DNA of 5,912 nt from a bacterium. GTDB taxonomy: Bacteria > Cyanobacteriota > Vampirovibrionia > Gastranaerophilales > Gastranaerophilaceae. The notes beneath the pieces were generated by a model, which made no database searches, was not told the origin of the DNA, and saw only the letters and a list, made by a program, of their open reading frames with translations. Below, in pieces: positions 1-5,912 of the stretch. Position 1 is the stretch's first letter; each line of letters starts with the position of its first letter. The translations under genes were made by a program, and so were the position numbers. Location of the stretch: positions 1 through 5,912 of the forward strand of contig JAKSUP010000093.1 in the NCBI GenBank assembly GCA_024408905.1. The letters run 5' to 3'.

Positions 1-2402
1 TCTCCATAAGTATATGAATTTTCACCGAGTTGTGTTTCATCAATATCGTTTGTATAATAACCAAGTGTATATCTAAAACTATCCCAAATAGCAAATGTTG
101 TTGCAGAAGTTCCGACTTGTAACAAACGTTCACCAAAAGTTGCTGCATTTTTGCCGCCTTTTATCGCTCTTGCAGCAGTTGTCGTAACTTTTGCACCTCT
201 TGATGCTAACGCAATACCTTTTGTCAATACTTTACTGATAGCGCCTGTTCCATAAAGTAATAATGCCATATCCGTTGCACCATCAATGAAGTTTGATGTA
301 CCGGCCAATTCTGTTGCAGTATTTACAACACCATATCCAAATGCTTCTTCCATAGCTTTTTTCTTTTGAGCTTCGGTAGATTTTGGGTTATGAAATACGT
401 CATAACATTTTTTAATTTTTGCTTTATCATATTTAACACCTTTTTGTATCCCATTTATATTTTGGCTCATTGTATAAACTTCCAATGATGTTGTTAATAT
501 ATTGTCGCCAATACAACCGTCATAATTCATTCGTTCATATATATCTTTGCCCTTTGTAGCATAATAATTTGCGATTGGGTTTAATACATATCCTAACTGT
601 AACATATCCTTGCTTGCACCTGTTTGTTTAAAGATTTCTGCACCTTGTCCATGTAACATTGCTATCATATCAGCTGTAAAATCTCTTAAATATGAATCTT
701 TGTGATTGTTAATAAAGTTATCATATTTAGTACTAACAACTGTACCTTCTGGGGAAGTAAGTTTTTTGATTACTGCTTTATACATTTCTTTTGCTTCGTC
801 GGGAGTTAGTGGTGGGTTTTCTTTATGCATTAATAAATCTGCCCTATACAATTTATTATCATGCTTTTTGCCACTCTTAATTTCTTCATCTTGAAGAGCA
901 TAAAGTTTATAATAATCAACAGTTGTCCTATACTTTATATTAGAAAACATTTCTTCTATATCTTTAGCAATATAACCATCTGACACATTACACAACGCAT
1001 CATATAATTTTTTGCCCTCACCTTTTGAAATATCTAACCCGAGTTCTTGTTCTACAAAGCCTTTTACAGACAGATCACCTTTTAAACTCTCACCGTCAAA
1101 GGCTCTTAAATTAATAGTAAACCCGTCAAAAAGGTTTATTCTTCTTGTTACACCTTCTGCTACTTTCTCTTGTGGCGCATTAGTATCTTGTAAGAAGTAT
1201 TCTTTTATTTCATCAGGAGTTTTACCTTGTTTAGATAATGTCATAATGTCATCTAATACTAGTTTCTGAATTCCGCCATCAAGAGCATTGAATTTGAAAT
1301 ACATTCCAACGTTATCATTATTAAGTTCAAAACCCTGAATTTTGTTTAAAGCATTAAAAGTTTCTTTAGAAATATTAGCAAGATGTTTTGTTCTGAATTG
1401 GTCAATACTGTATTTATTCAATTCTTCATTTACATCACCTTGAGAAATAATTCTTTCATCATTCGCATCAAGCATATTTGGTACAACAATATTTTGACCT
1501 ACCAATAATCCTTTATTTTTTGCACTAGGGTTCAAAGCATAAAATTCTTCGACATTTTGAAAATCGAATTTGTCGGTTAATCTTGAAACAGAATCGCCGT
1601 TTTTTGCATGTGTAATTGTATTACCGTTTTCGTCATAATTAACAAAGAATTGCTTACCATCTTTTGTATATTCTTGATATGTCTTTGACAAATAATCTCT
1701 AAAAAGATTATATAAATGTACATAATTTGTATTGTAAATTGCTGTAGTCCATTCCGTTTCGTTTTGTATAACTGTTTCAATAATGTTACCTTCTTTGTTT
1801 TTTTCAACAATTACATATTGCCCGTTTAAATTTATAGTTGCTTCTCTAATAAAATCATCTTCAAGAAAAGTTCCATCTTCTTCATCTACTTTAGAAACCT
1901 CAATTATTGATGTAGGGGTTTGAAGTGTTACATATTCCTTTCCGTCGTCAGTTTTGTTATAGGTATATTCAATGGTTTTATTTCCGTTTTTCTTTTTAAC
2001 AATTTTTCCGTCTTTTCTGTATATTTCGACACCATCTATAACAGTCTTTTTAAGATCTTGTTCTTCTGATTTATTTAAACCACTGAAAAAGCTTTTAACT
2101 GCATCAAAAATATTCTTATCGTCTTTGATTGCTTGCATATCAGGTTCTGAATTTAGCATTTCAGAAATCTCTGAATCATCCAAAGTTCCGTCTTTGTTTT
2201 TGTCATATTGATTGGCTTTTGCAAATAAAGAATTACATTCTGAATCGGTATCAATTATGCCATTATGGTTTTCGGTATCAAAAACCCCAAAGAATTTTTG
2301 CAACTCTTTGTTCTTTTTGACTTCTTCAGAATCCAGCTTTGATCTAAATTGCTCAAAGTCAAATCCTTTTCCGTTTTTGTCGTATTTACCGAAATCCACC
2401 AC
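1..2402 (-). CDS. Large EF-hand/LysM-domain protein, C-terminus beyond window
   Basis: The minus-strand frame is open for 800 codons from a GTG at 2402 to the left edge, so the C-terminus is missing. Residues 8-19 (DKNGKGFDFEQF) and about 42-55 (DTENHNGIIDTDSE) resemble degenerate EF-hand loops. Residues 67-78 (DKNKDGTLDDSE) fit the canonical 12-residue calcium-binding loop exactly. Residues about 120-260 are rich in short DGK/NGN turns. Residues 262-309 form a LysM domain, with NGDSVSRLTDKF at its start, LNP in the middle and LLVGQNIVVPN at the end; LysM domains bind peptidoglycan or related GlcNAc polymers. Residues 310-680 are helical-looking and charged, and I do not recognise them. Residues 685-781 are rich in Gly, Ala and Thr. 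No signal peptide or N-terminal membrane helix is visible, although LysM implies contact with the cell wall. An in-frame TAA directly precedes the GTG, so no earlier start is possible. Function is unknown; a wall-associated or secreted protein is inferred. Confidence 0.85.
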   Translation of the reverse strand, partial: MVDFGKYDKNGKGFDFEQFRSKLDSEEVKKNKELQKFFGVFDTENHNGIIDTDSECNSLFAKANQYDKNKDGTLDDSEISEMLNSEPDMQAIKDDKNIFDAVKSFFSGLNKSEEQDLKKTVIDGVEIYRKDGKIVKKKNGNKTIEYTYNKTDDGKEYVTLQTPTSIIEVSKVDEEDGTFLEDDFIREATINLNGQYVIVEKNKEGNIIETVIQNETEWTTAIYNTNYVHLYNLFRDYLSKTYQEYTKDGKQFFVNYDENGNTITHAKNGDSVSRLTDKFDFQNVEEFYALNPSAKNKGLLVGQNIVVPNMLDANDERIISQGDVNEELNKYSIDQFRTKHLANISKETFNALNKIQGFELNNDNVGMYFKFNALDGGIQKLVLDDIMTLSKQGKTPDEIKEYFLQDTNAPQEKVAEGVTRRINLFDGFTINLRAFDGESLKGDLSVKGFVEQELGLDISKGEGKKLYDALCNVSDGYIAKDIEEMFSNIKYRTTVDYYKLYALQDEEIKSGKKHDNKLYRADLLMHKENPPLTPDEAKEMYKAVIKKLTSPEGTVVSTKYDNFINNHKDSYLRDFTADMIAMLHGQGAEIFKQTGASKDMLQLGYVLNPIANYYATKGKDIYERMNYDGCIGDNILTTSLEVYTMSQNINGIQKGVKYDKAKIKKCYDVFHNPKSTEAQKKKAMEEAFGYGVVNTATELAGTSNFIDGATDMALLLYGTGAISKVLTKGIALASRGAKVTTTAARAIKGGKNAATFGERLLQVGTSATTFAIWDSFRYTLGYYTNDIDETQLGENSYTYG

Positions 2403-2409
2403 TTACGAT

Positions 2410-2415
2410 TCCTTT
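2410..2415 (-). promoter_or_regulatory. Ribosome binding site fixing a GTG start
   Basis: On the minus strand AAAGGA lies 7 bases before the GTG at 2402 and 10 bases before a second GTG at 2399. The codon directly before the first GTG is TAA in the same frame, so one of these two GTG codons must be the start. Spacing favours the first. No ATG occurs in this frame near the N-terminal EF-hand-like segment. Confidence 0.6.
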
Positions 2416-2526
2416 ACCTTTATCTTACTTTGTAATCAGGTTATGACGTCAAAAATTTAAAACCTTTCTTACATCATGTGTTTACGGCTCTTTTAAATAA
2501 AAACTTTAGGATTTCAGGGCGAATTG

Positions 2527-2544
2527 TTACAAAAGTTTACAAAA
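2527..2544 (+). repeat. Tandem TTACAAAA direct repeat at 10-base period
   Basis: TTACAAAA occurs at 2527-2534 and again at 2537-2544. The copies are exactly 10 bases apart, about one helical turn, and the second overlaps the proposed -35 box of the PheA-like gene. This layout suits a regulator binding one face of the DNA, but in AT-rich sequence it could arise by chance. Confidence 0.35.
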
Positions 2545-2564
2545 ATGTTTGTTTAGTTTAAAAT
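2536..2564 (+). promoter_or_regulatory. Sigma70-type promoter for the PheA-like gene
   Basis: TTTACA (2536-2541) and TAAAAT (2559-2564) are separated by exactly 17 bases and each lies close to the TTGACA/TATAAT consensus. Transcription would begin near 2571, which leaves a leader of only about 13 bases carrying GGAG (2575-2578) 5 bases before the ATG at 2584. Such a short leader leaves no room for transcriptional attenuation. Confidence 0.5.
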
Positions 2565-2583
2565 TAAGAAAATTGGAGTTTAT

Positions 2584-3429
2584 ATGTTTGAAGATTTTAA
2601 TGAAGTAGTGTGTTTAGGACAAGGTGGTTCTTATTCCGAAATGGCTAAAGATAAGCTGTTTAAAGCTTACGATTTGTATTTATATCAACGCTCTTTAAAT
2701 GGCATAAAAGACTGTATAGAATACGTTGATGAAAATTGTAATGCAATAGCAATAATCCCTGTAGAAACTTCTTACAAAGGAATAATAAGAGAAACCGTTG
2801 ATAACTTGATTATGACAAAAAATCAAAATATCCAAATCTTAGCTGAAACCACCATCCCTGTTAATGACTGTATTTTATCTAAAACAACCGAATTTTATAG
2901 CATTATGGGGCTTATTTCAAACCCAAACGCTTTGGCTAAATGTAAAACCTTCATAAAAGATGAAATGCCAAGACAACTAAATGTTGTTGTTGCTGAAAAT
3001 ATGGATGAATCTGCAAGATTATTAAACAATTATAATATTACCTATTCAATAATCGGTACACCAAAAACAGCCGAAATCTATAACTTAAATGTTTTGCGTG
3101 AACACATCGAAGATGCCAAAAATAATAACAGACGCTTTATTGTTATAGGCGATGCAGAAACAGAACCAACCGGCAAAGATAAAACGAGTATTGTATTATT
3201 CTTAGAAGACCGTGCCGGTGTTTTGATGGATATTGTTAAAGTTTTTGTAAAATATCACGTTAATATCACACAAATAAATTCTAAAATGATGAACAATAAT
3301 TCTGATGAACAAGCTGTGTTTATAGACTTTGACGGTCACAAAAAAGATGAATTAATTAAAAATTTGTTATCTGAACTTGAACCTCTATCAAAAAGTGTCA
3401 GGGTTATAGGTTCATATACTACTTTTTAA
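2584..3429 (+). CDS. Prephenate dehydratase-like protein with ACT domain, active site substituted
   Basis: Complete protein of 281 residues, the usual length of a monofunctional prephenate dehydratase (PheA), which converts prephenate to phenylpyruvate for phenylalanine synthesis. Residues about 8-188 match the dehydratase fold: LGQGGSYSEMA (11-21), IPVETSYKGIIRETVDNL (58-75), SNPNALAKC (112-120) and REHIEDAKNNNRRFIVIG (172-189). Residues about 201-279 form an ACT domain. The frame of each motif is kept, but key polar residues differ from the family: PxENS reads PVETS (Thr62), HPQALAQC reads NPNALAKC (Asn115), and the catalytic Thr of NxTRF is Arg183. In the ACT domain the phenylalanine-binding ESRP motif reads NSKM (232-235). 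The start is supported by GGAG 5 bases upstream. It stands alone, converging on the min operon. It may be an inactive or repurposed PheA paralogue, so I withhold the gene symbol. Family assignment is secure; catalytic activity is doubtful. Confidence 0.88.
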   Translation: MFEDFNEVVCLGQGGSYSEMAKDKLFKAYDLYLYQRSLNGIKDCIEYVDENCNAIAIIPVETSYKGIIRETVDNLIMTKNQNIQILAETTIPVNDCILSKTTEFYSIMGLISNPNALAKCKTFIKDEMPRQLNVVVAENMDESARLLNNYNITYSIIGTPKTAEIYNLNVLREHIEDAKNNNRRFIVIGDAETEPTGKDKTSIVLFLEDRAGVLMDIVKVFVKYHVNITQINSKMMNNNSDEQAVFIDFDGHKKDELIKNLLSELEPLSKSVRVIGSYTTF

Positions 3430-3438
3430 TTTTTGGGT

Positions 3439-3474
3439 AAAAAAAAAGATGGAACTTTTGTTAAAATTCCATCT
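3439..3474 (-). terminator. Rho-independent terminator of the minCDE operon
   Basis: On the minus strand an 8-bp stem, AGATGGAA paired with TTCCATCT (3467-3474 with 3447-3454), is extended by TTTT/AAAA around an AAC loop with one bulged G. A run of nine T follows (A-run at 3439-3447). This is a textbook intrinsic terminator, 23 bases past the minE stop. In the plus direction the same hairpin also follows the PheA-like stop at 3429, but its T-tract (3483-3488) begins 8 bases past the stem, so it should work poorly that way. Confidence 0.85.
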
Positions 3475-3496
3475 AAGCTCTCTTTTTTAATATGAG

Positions 3497-4087
3497 CTAT
3501 TCTTCAACAACAGCATTTTCTGTTGTTTCTTGAACAGCATCATTATTTATATCTTCTGCTTCACTTGTTTGCATATCCTCAGGAGTTGTAACCTTTTTCT
3601 TACGTCTTTTTTTCTTAGGTTTTACTTCTTCTGTGTCTTCTGCAGATTCTTCAACAGTTTCGCTGTCTTCATCAGTTTCATCCTCTACGCAAACATCAGT
3701 ATCATCATCTTCATCGTCATCCGATTCATCTTCATCATCTTCAAAATCTTCATCAGAATTTTCTTTTTCAGCTTTTAATGCTTCTTCGATTTCATCTTCG
3801 TCTTTTGCACGAATTACAGGGATAGAAAGCATTAAAGCAACTTGGTCACCTTCTTGTTCAAAGTTCAATTCTAACATATCCTTATCCATTTCAAGGTATT
3901 TAGAAAGAAGGTCAATCATTTCACCACGCATTTGTTCCAAAATTTTTGGAGTTAAATTTGTTCTGTCTTGCATTAAAACAAGTTTTAACCTATTTGTTGC
4001 AACTGATTTTGATGCATCACCATCAAGTTCTTCTTGAGGTCTGAAAAACTTGGCAACTGTGTTATAAATATCTGTTAAAAGCCCCAT
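3497..4087 (-). CDS. minE: MinE, cell-division topological specificity factor, with long charged C-terminal tail
   Basis: 196 residues, about twice the usual MinE length (88 in E. coli). MinE binds membrane-bound MinD, stimulates its ATPase and displaces MinC, so that septum formation is blocked away from midcell. Residues 2-16 (GLLTDIYNTVAKFFR) form an amphipathic, membrane-seeking N-terminus. Residues 31-42 (TNRLKLVLMQDR) match the MinD-contact segment, and residues 45-93 the dimerising topological domain, including LEQMRGEMIDLLSKYLEMD and ELNFEQEGDQVALMLSIPV. From residue 96 a low-complexity tail begins. Residues 111-155 contain 30 Asp/Glu in 45; a basic block follows at 156-165 (KPKKKRRKKK), then a polar acidic end. 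The ATG lies one base after the minD stop, with AAGG (4094-4097) 6 bases upstream inside minD, so translation is probably coupled. It is the last gene before the operon terminator. Identity is firm; the role of the tail is unknown. Confidence 0.93.
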   Translation of the reverse strand: MGLLTDIYNTVAKFFRPQEELDGDASKSVATNRLKLVLMQDRTNLTPKILEQMRGEMIDLLSKYLEMDKDMLELNFEQEGDQVALMLSIPVIRAKDEDEIEEALKAEKENSDEDFEDDEDESDDDEDDDTDVCVEDETDEDSETVEESAEDTEEVKPKKKRRKKKVTTPEDMQTSEAEDINNDAVQETTENAVVEE

Positions 4088-4088
4088 C

Positions 4089-4901
4089 TTACACCTTCGC
4101 TTTCAATTTTTCCCAAATATTTTTAACCTTTGCCATCAATCCTTTTGGTTCATCCAAATCCAAGAAAGGAACTTCTTCGCCTAATATTCTTTGAGCAACA
4201 TTTCTGTATGCTTTGCCTGCAAGCGCATTTTCGTCATTAACAATAGGTTCGCCCTTGTTTGTTGAAGTAATGATACCTGTATCTTCAGGAATTATACCTA
4301 TCAAAGGACAAGAAAGAATTTCTACAACATCATCTACGCTCATCATTTCATTCGACTTAATCAAACTTGGACGGACTCTGTTTAATAATAGTTTGTAGCT
4401 TTCGATTTCTTCCTTTGCTTCAAGTAAACCGATAATTCTATCAGCATCACGAATTGCAGACATTTCAGGAGTTGTAACAACTATTGCTTCAGAAGCTCCT
4501 GCTACAGCATTTTGGAATCCTTGTTCAATACCTGCAGGACAATCAACTAAAACGAAATCGTTTTTCTCTTTCAATTTGTCGCAAATTTCTTTTAATTGTT
4601 CAGCGTTAACTGCAGATTTATCACGAGTTTGTGCAGCTGCTAAAAGTGACAAATTCGGATTTTTCTTATCTTTTACTAACGCTTGTTTAAGCTTGCAGCG
4701 TTCTTCTATAACATCAACAATTGTATAAACAATTCTATTTTCAAGACCTAATAGCAAGTCTAAATTTCTCAATCCAAGGTCAGTATCAATTAGAACAACT
4801 TTGTAACCTTCTTTAGCAAGAGCAGTACCGATATTGGCACTAGTTGTTGTTTTGCCGACTCCACCTTTTCCTGATGTGATTACTATAACTCGACCAGTCA
4901 T
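4089..4901 (-). CDS. minD: MinD, septum-site-determining membrane ATPase
   Basis: 270 residues, normal family length. MinD is a ParA/MRP-class P-loop ATPase that dimerises on the membrane when bound to ATP, recruits MinC and is released by MinE. Residues 11-19 (GKGGVGKTT) are the deviant Walker A motif with signature Lys12 and catalytic Lys17. Residues 37-48 (LIDTDLGLRNLD) are the switch I/A' region, and 117-126 (VLVDCPAGIE) the Walker B/switch II region with Asp120. TTPEMSAIRDADR (143-155) and ISTN-KGEP (211-219, here ITSTNKGEP) are typical of MinD. Residues 254-269 (GLMAKVKNIWEKLKAK) form the C-terminal amphipathic membrane-targeting helix. The AAQTRDKSAVNAEQ stretch (89-102) recalls cyanobacterial MinD. 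The start overlaps the minC stop by one base (TAATG) and has a strong AAGGAG at 6-base spacing. Nothing is missing, so I expect an active enzyme. Confidence 0.97.
   Translation of the reverse strand: MTGRVIVITSGKGGVGKTTTSANIGTALAKEGYKVVLIDTDLGLRNLDLLLGLENRIVYTIVDVIEERCKLKQALVKDKKNPNLSLLAAAQTRDKSAVNAEQLKEICDKLKEKNDFVLVDCPAGIEQGFQNAVAGASEAIVVTTPEMSAIRDADRIIGLLEAKEEIESYKLLLNRVRPSLIKSNEMMSVDDVVEILSCPLIGIIPEDTGIITSTNKGEPIVNDENALAGKAYRNVAQRILGEEVPFLDLDEPKGLMAKVKNIWEKLKAKV
4094..4097 (-). promoter_or_regulatory. minE ribosome binding site inside minD
   Basis: AAGG on the minus strand lies 6 bases before the minE ATG at 4087 and overlaps the last codons of minD. It is a shorter match than the AAGGAG before minD. 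Because it is embedded in the upstream coding region, minE translation probably depends on ribosomes finishing minD. Confidence 0.5.
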
Positions 4902-5912
4902 TAATCTCTCCTTAACTTTTTATAAATAACTATTCTTCCATCTTCAATTTGAGCTTCTTCCGGAGTAAACTCATTTGATTTTTGTACGTAAGGCACATTC
5001 AATGTGTCATTACGGCGAGCATAAAGCCCTGCAATTCTCAGCTGAATTGCGTTAAGTTTTAATGCTCTGACTTTTGCAGTAATATTACCTCTTGCACCAG
5101 CATGAGCAATACCACCCAAAATACCCCAAACTGTAATGTCACCATCTGCAACAATTTCGCTGCCTGGATGTGCATCACCAAGTATCAAAACATTGCCTTC
5201 ATAATTTACAGTTTGACCTGAACGTAAATTTTGGCTCAAATACAATGTCGGTAATGTTTTTGTATCAGTTGTGTTTTCAACAGCACCTTCCGGTAAAACA
5301 TCACCCGTATCAAGTAAAATATATTTGCTAACTTCTTCAGGAGTAACAAGTCCTTCATCAAGCGCTAATGATTGAAAATTAGTTTCAAAATGTTCTGAAG
5401 GTATAATTTCTGAAACAACTTGGGTAGATTGTTCTGTATATATATCTTCTACTCCGTCAAGTGTTTTTACAACATCTTCAGCAGCAGGGATATCTGCATG
5501 AACTTCAACTGTTTTAACTTCTTCTGCATCTTCTGTCGCATCAGAATTTTCTATTTCATCTAAAATTGCGTCTTCAGAAACAACTTCCGGCTCAACTTCT
5601 TTTGCCTTGTATGTTGCAACTTCTTCAACATTATCTATACAGCTTGATTTTTCTATTCCTAAACTTGTAGCTGCAGCTTCTGTCTGTTCAGATTTAGTAT
5701 CGATAAAAGCGATTTGCGCATCCATGGATTCAATCAAAGCTTTTATACTTAATAGTTGTGACTGACTCAAATCAATATCACCAAGTTTTAAGCATATTTT
5801 CTTTTCTCTGACATCCGGATGCTCCATAACAGAACTCAATTCAAGGACTAATTGAGAAGTATCTTTAGTTGTACTTAAATCTACAATAAATCCGTCTTTT
5901 ACAAAACCTTTT
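4901..5912 (-). CDS. minC: MinC, septum-site-determining FtsZ inhibitor, N-terminus beyond window
   Basis: MinC blocks FtsZ assembly and is recruited to the membrane by MinD. The frame stays open to the right edge, showing 336 residues (numbered here from the edge); probably only about ten N-terminal residues are missing. Residues 1-86 match the MinC N-domain that acts on FtsZ, including VKDGFIVDLSTTKDTSQLVL and KICLKLGDIDLSQSQLLSIK. Residues about 87-217 are a Glu/Asp-rich, disorder-like linker far longer than usual. Residues 219-300 are the MinC C-terminal beta-helix that binds MinD: YLSQNLRSGQTVNYEGNVLI with the RSGQ motif at 230-233, a WGILGG turn (262-267) and HAGARGN (270-276), followed by a 30-residue tail. 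The stop overlaps the minD start (TAATG). The operon promoter must lie outside the window. Identity is firm; the linker is atypical. Confidence 0.93.
   Translation of the reverse strand, partial: KGFVKDGFIVDLSTTKDTSQLVLELSSVMEHPDVREKKICLKLGDIDLSQSQLLSIKALIESMDAQIAFIDTKSEQTEAAATSLGIEKSSCIDNVEEVATYKAKEVEPEVVSEDAILDEIENSDATEDAEEVKTVEVHADIPAAEDVVKTLDGVEDIYTEQSTQVVSEIIPSEHFETNFQSLALDEGLVTPEEVSKYILLDTGDVLPEGAVENTTDTKTLPTLYLSQNLRSGQTVNYEGNVLILGDAHPGSEIVADGDITVWGILGGIAHAGARGNITAKVRALKLNAIQLRIAGLYARRNDTLNVPYVQKSNEFTPEEAQIEDGRIVIYKKLRRD
4908..4913 (-). promoter_or_regulatory. Strong minD ribosome binding site at the minC end
   Basis: AAGGAG on the minus strand lies 6 bases before the minD ATG and within the final codons of minC. 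It is the strongest Shine-Dalgarno match in the window. This fits a need for more MinD than MinC, although expression level is inferred only from the match. Confidence 0.6.

Larger units (their letters stand above)
2403..2583. promoter_or_regulatory. Divergent intergenic regulatory region
   Basis: This 181-base gap separates the divergent EF-hand/LysM and PheA-like genes and contains no credible ORF. On the plus side it holds a good sigma70-type promoter and a 10-base-period direct repeat, listed separately. On the minus side a weak candidate is TTGACG (2447-2452) with TAAGAT (2422-2427), but its 19-base spacer is longer than ideal. The -35 candidate overlaps a perfect 8-base palindrome, TGACGTCA, at 2444-2451. 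I see no riboswitch or leader-peptide attenuator before the PheA-like gene. Confidence 0.5.

Noticed and set aside
1577..1810. 77-codon minus-strand frame inside the LysM gene
   Set aside because: It is in a different frame on the same strand as the real gene and overlaps part of the LysM domain; its composition is that of a shifted reading.
1972..2460. Overlapping plus-strand frames of 63-82 codons opposite the EF-hand/LysM gene
   Set aside because: Antisense to an 800-codon open frame with recognisable domains; no ribosome binding sites and no family resemblance. The same holds for plus-strand frames at 706-894 and 1012-1269.
3476..3498. AGCTC...GAGCT inverted repeat as a second terminator
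   Set aside because: The stem is only 5 bp around a 13-base loop and lacks a following T-tract. The adjacent 8-bp hairpin with T9 is clearly the functional terminator.
3633..4037. 134-codon plus-strand frame rich in serine
   Set aside because: It is the antisense shadow of the minE Asp/Glu repeats (GAT/GAA read backwards as ATC/TTC and shifted to Ser codons). No ribosome binding site precedes it, and minE is certain.
4213..4398. 61-codon plus-strand frame opposite minD
   Set aside because: It is antisense to the conserved C-terminal half of minD, with no start signals or recognisable product.
5837..5839. TTG at 5839 as the start of minC
   Set aside because: The frame continues open upstream to the window edge, and those 24 codons match the first strands of the MinC N-domain. 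TTG is therefore an internal Leu codon and the true start lies outside.

Overview
The window is strongly AT-rich, tightly packed and uses the standard code. The best guess at source is a gut-type member of the Melainabacteria (non-photosynthetic Cyanobacteriota, Gastranaerophilales-like). Three things suggest this: a MinD that reads like the cyanobacterial type (for example the AAQ-x-R-x-K stretch after the Walker region), a minC-minD-minE order, and a large EF-hand plus LysM protein of a style I associate with that group. This is inference from the proteins; an AT-rich Firmicute cannot be excluded without a search.

Layout from left to right. Positions 1-2402 (minus strand) hold one continuous reading frame of 800 visible codons that runs off the left edge. 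It has an EF-hand-like N-terminus, a central LysM domain and a Gly/Ala-rich stretch near the visible end. Positions 2403-2583 are the divergent regulatory region. Positions 2584-3429 (plus strand) encode a complete prephenate-dehydratase-like protein with a C-terminal ACT domain. The fold signature is clear, but several residues known to be catalytic in PheA are replaced. A hairpin with a T9 tract at 3439-3474 terminates the operon that converges on it. Positions 3497-5912 (minus strand) are the minCDE division-site operon: minC (5' end beyond the right edge), minD and minE, joined by a 1-base overlap and a 1-base gap.

MinC, MinD and MinE together would place the division septum. MinD is a membrane-bound ATPase, MinC is the FtsZ inhibitor it recruits, and MinE drives MinD off the membrane. 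MinD looks fully conventional. MinC has an acidic linker of about 130 residues between its two domains, and MinE has an acidic then basic tail of about 100 residues after its normal domain. The two partners of MinD therefore both carry long charged disordered segments.

The points most worth a second look are the PheA-like protein with substituted active-site and effector-site residues, the MinE tail, the MinC linker, and the large EF-hand/LysM protein that lacks a visible signal peptide. I see no tRNA, rRNA, CRISPR array, insertion sequence or phage gene.
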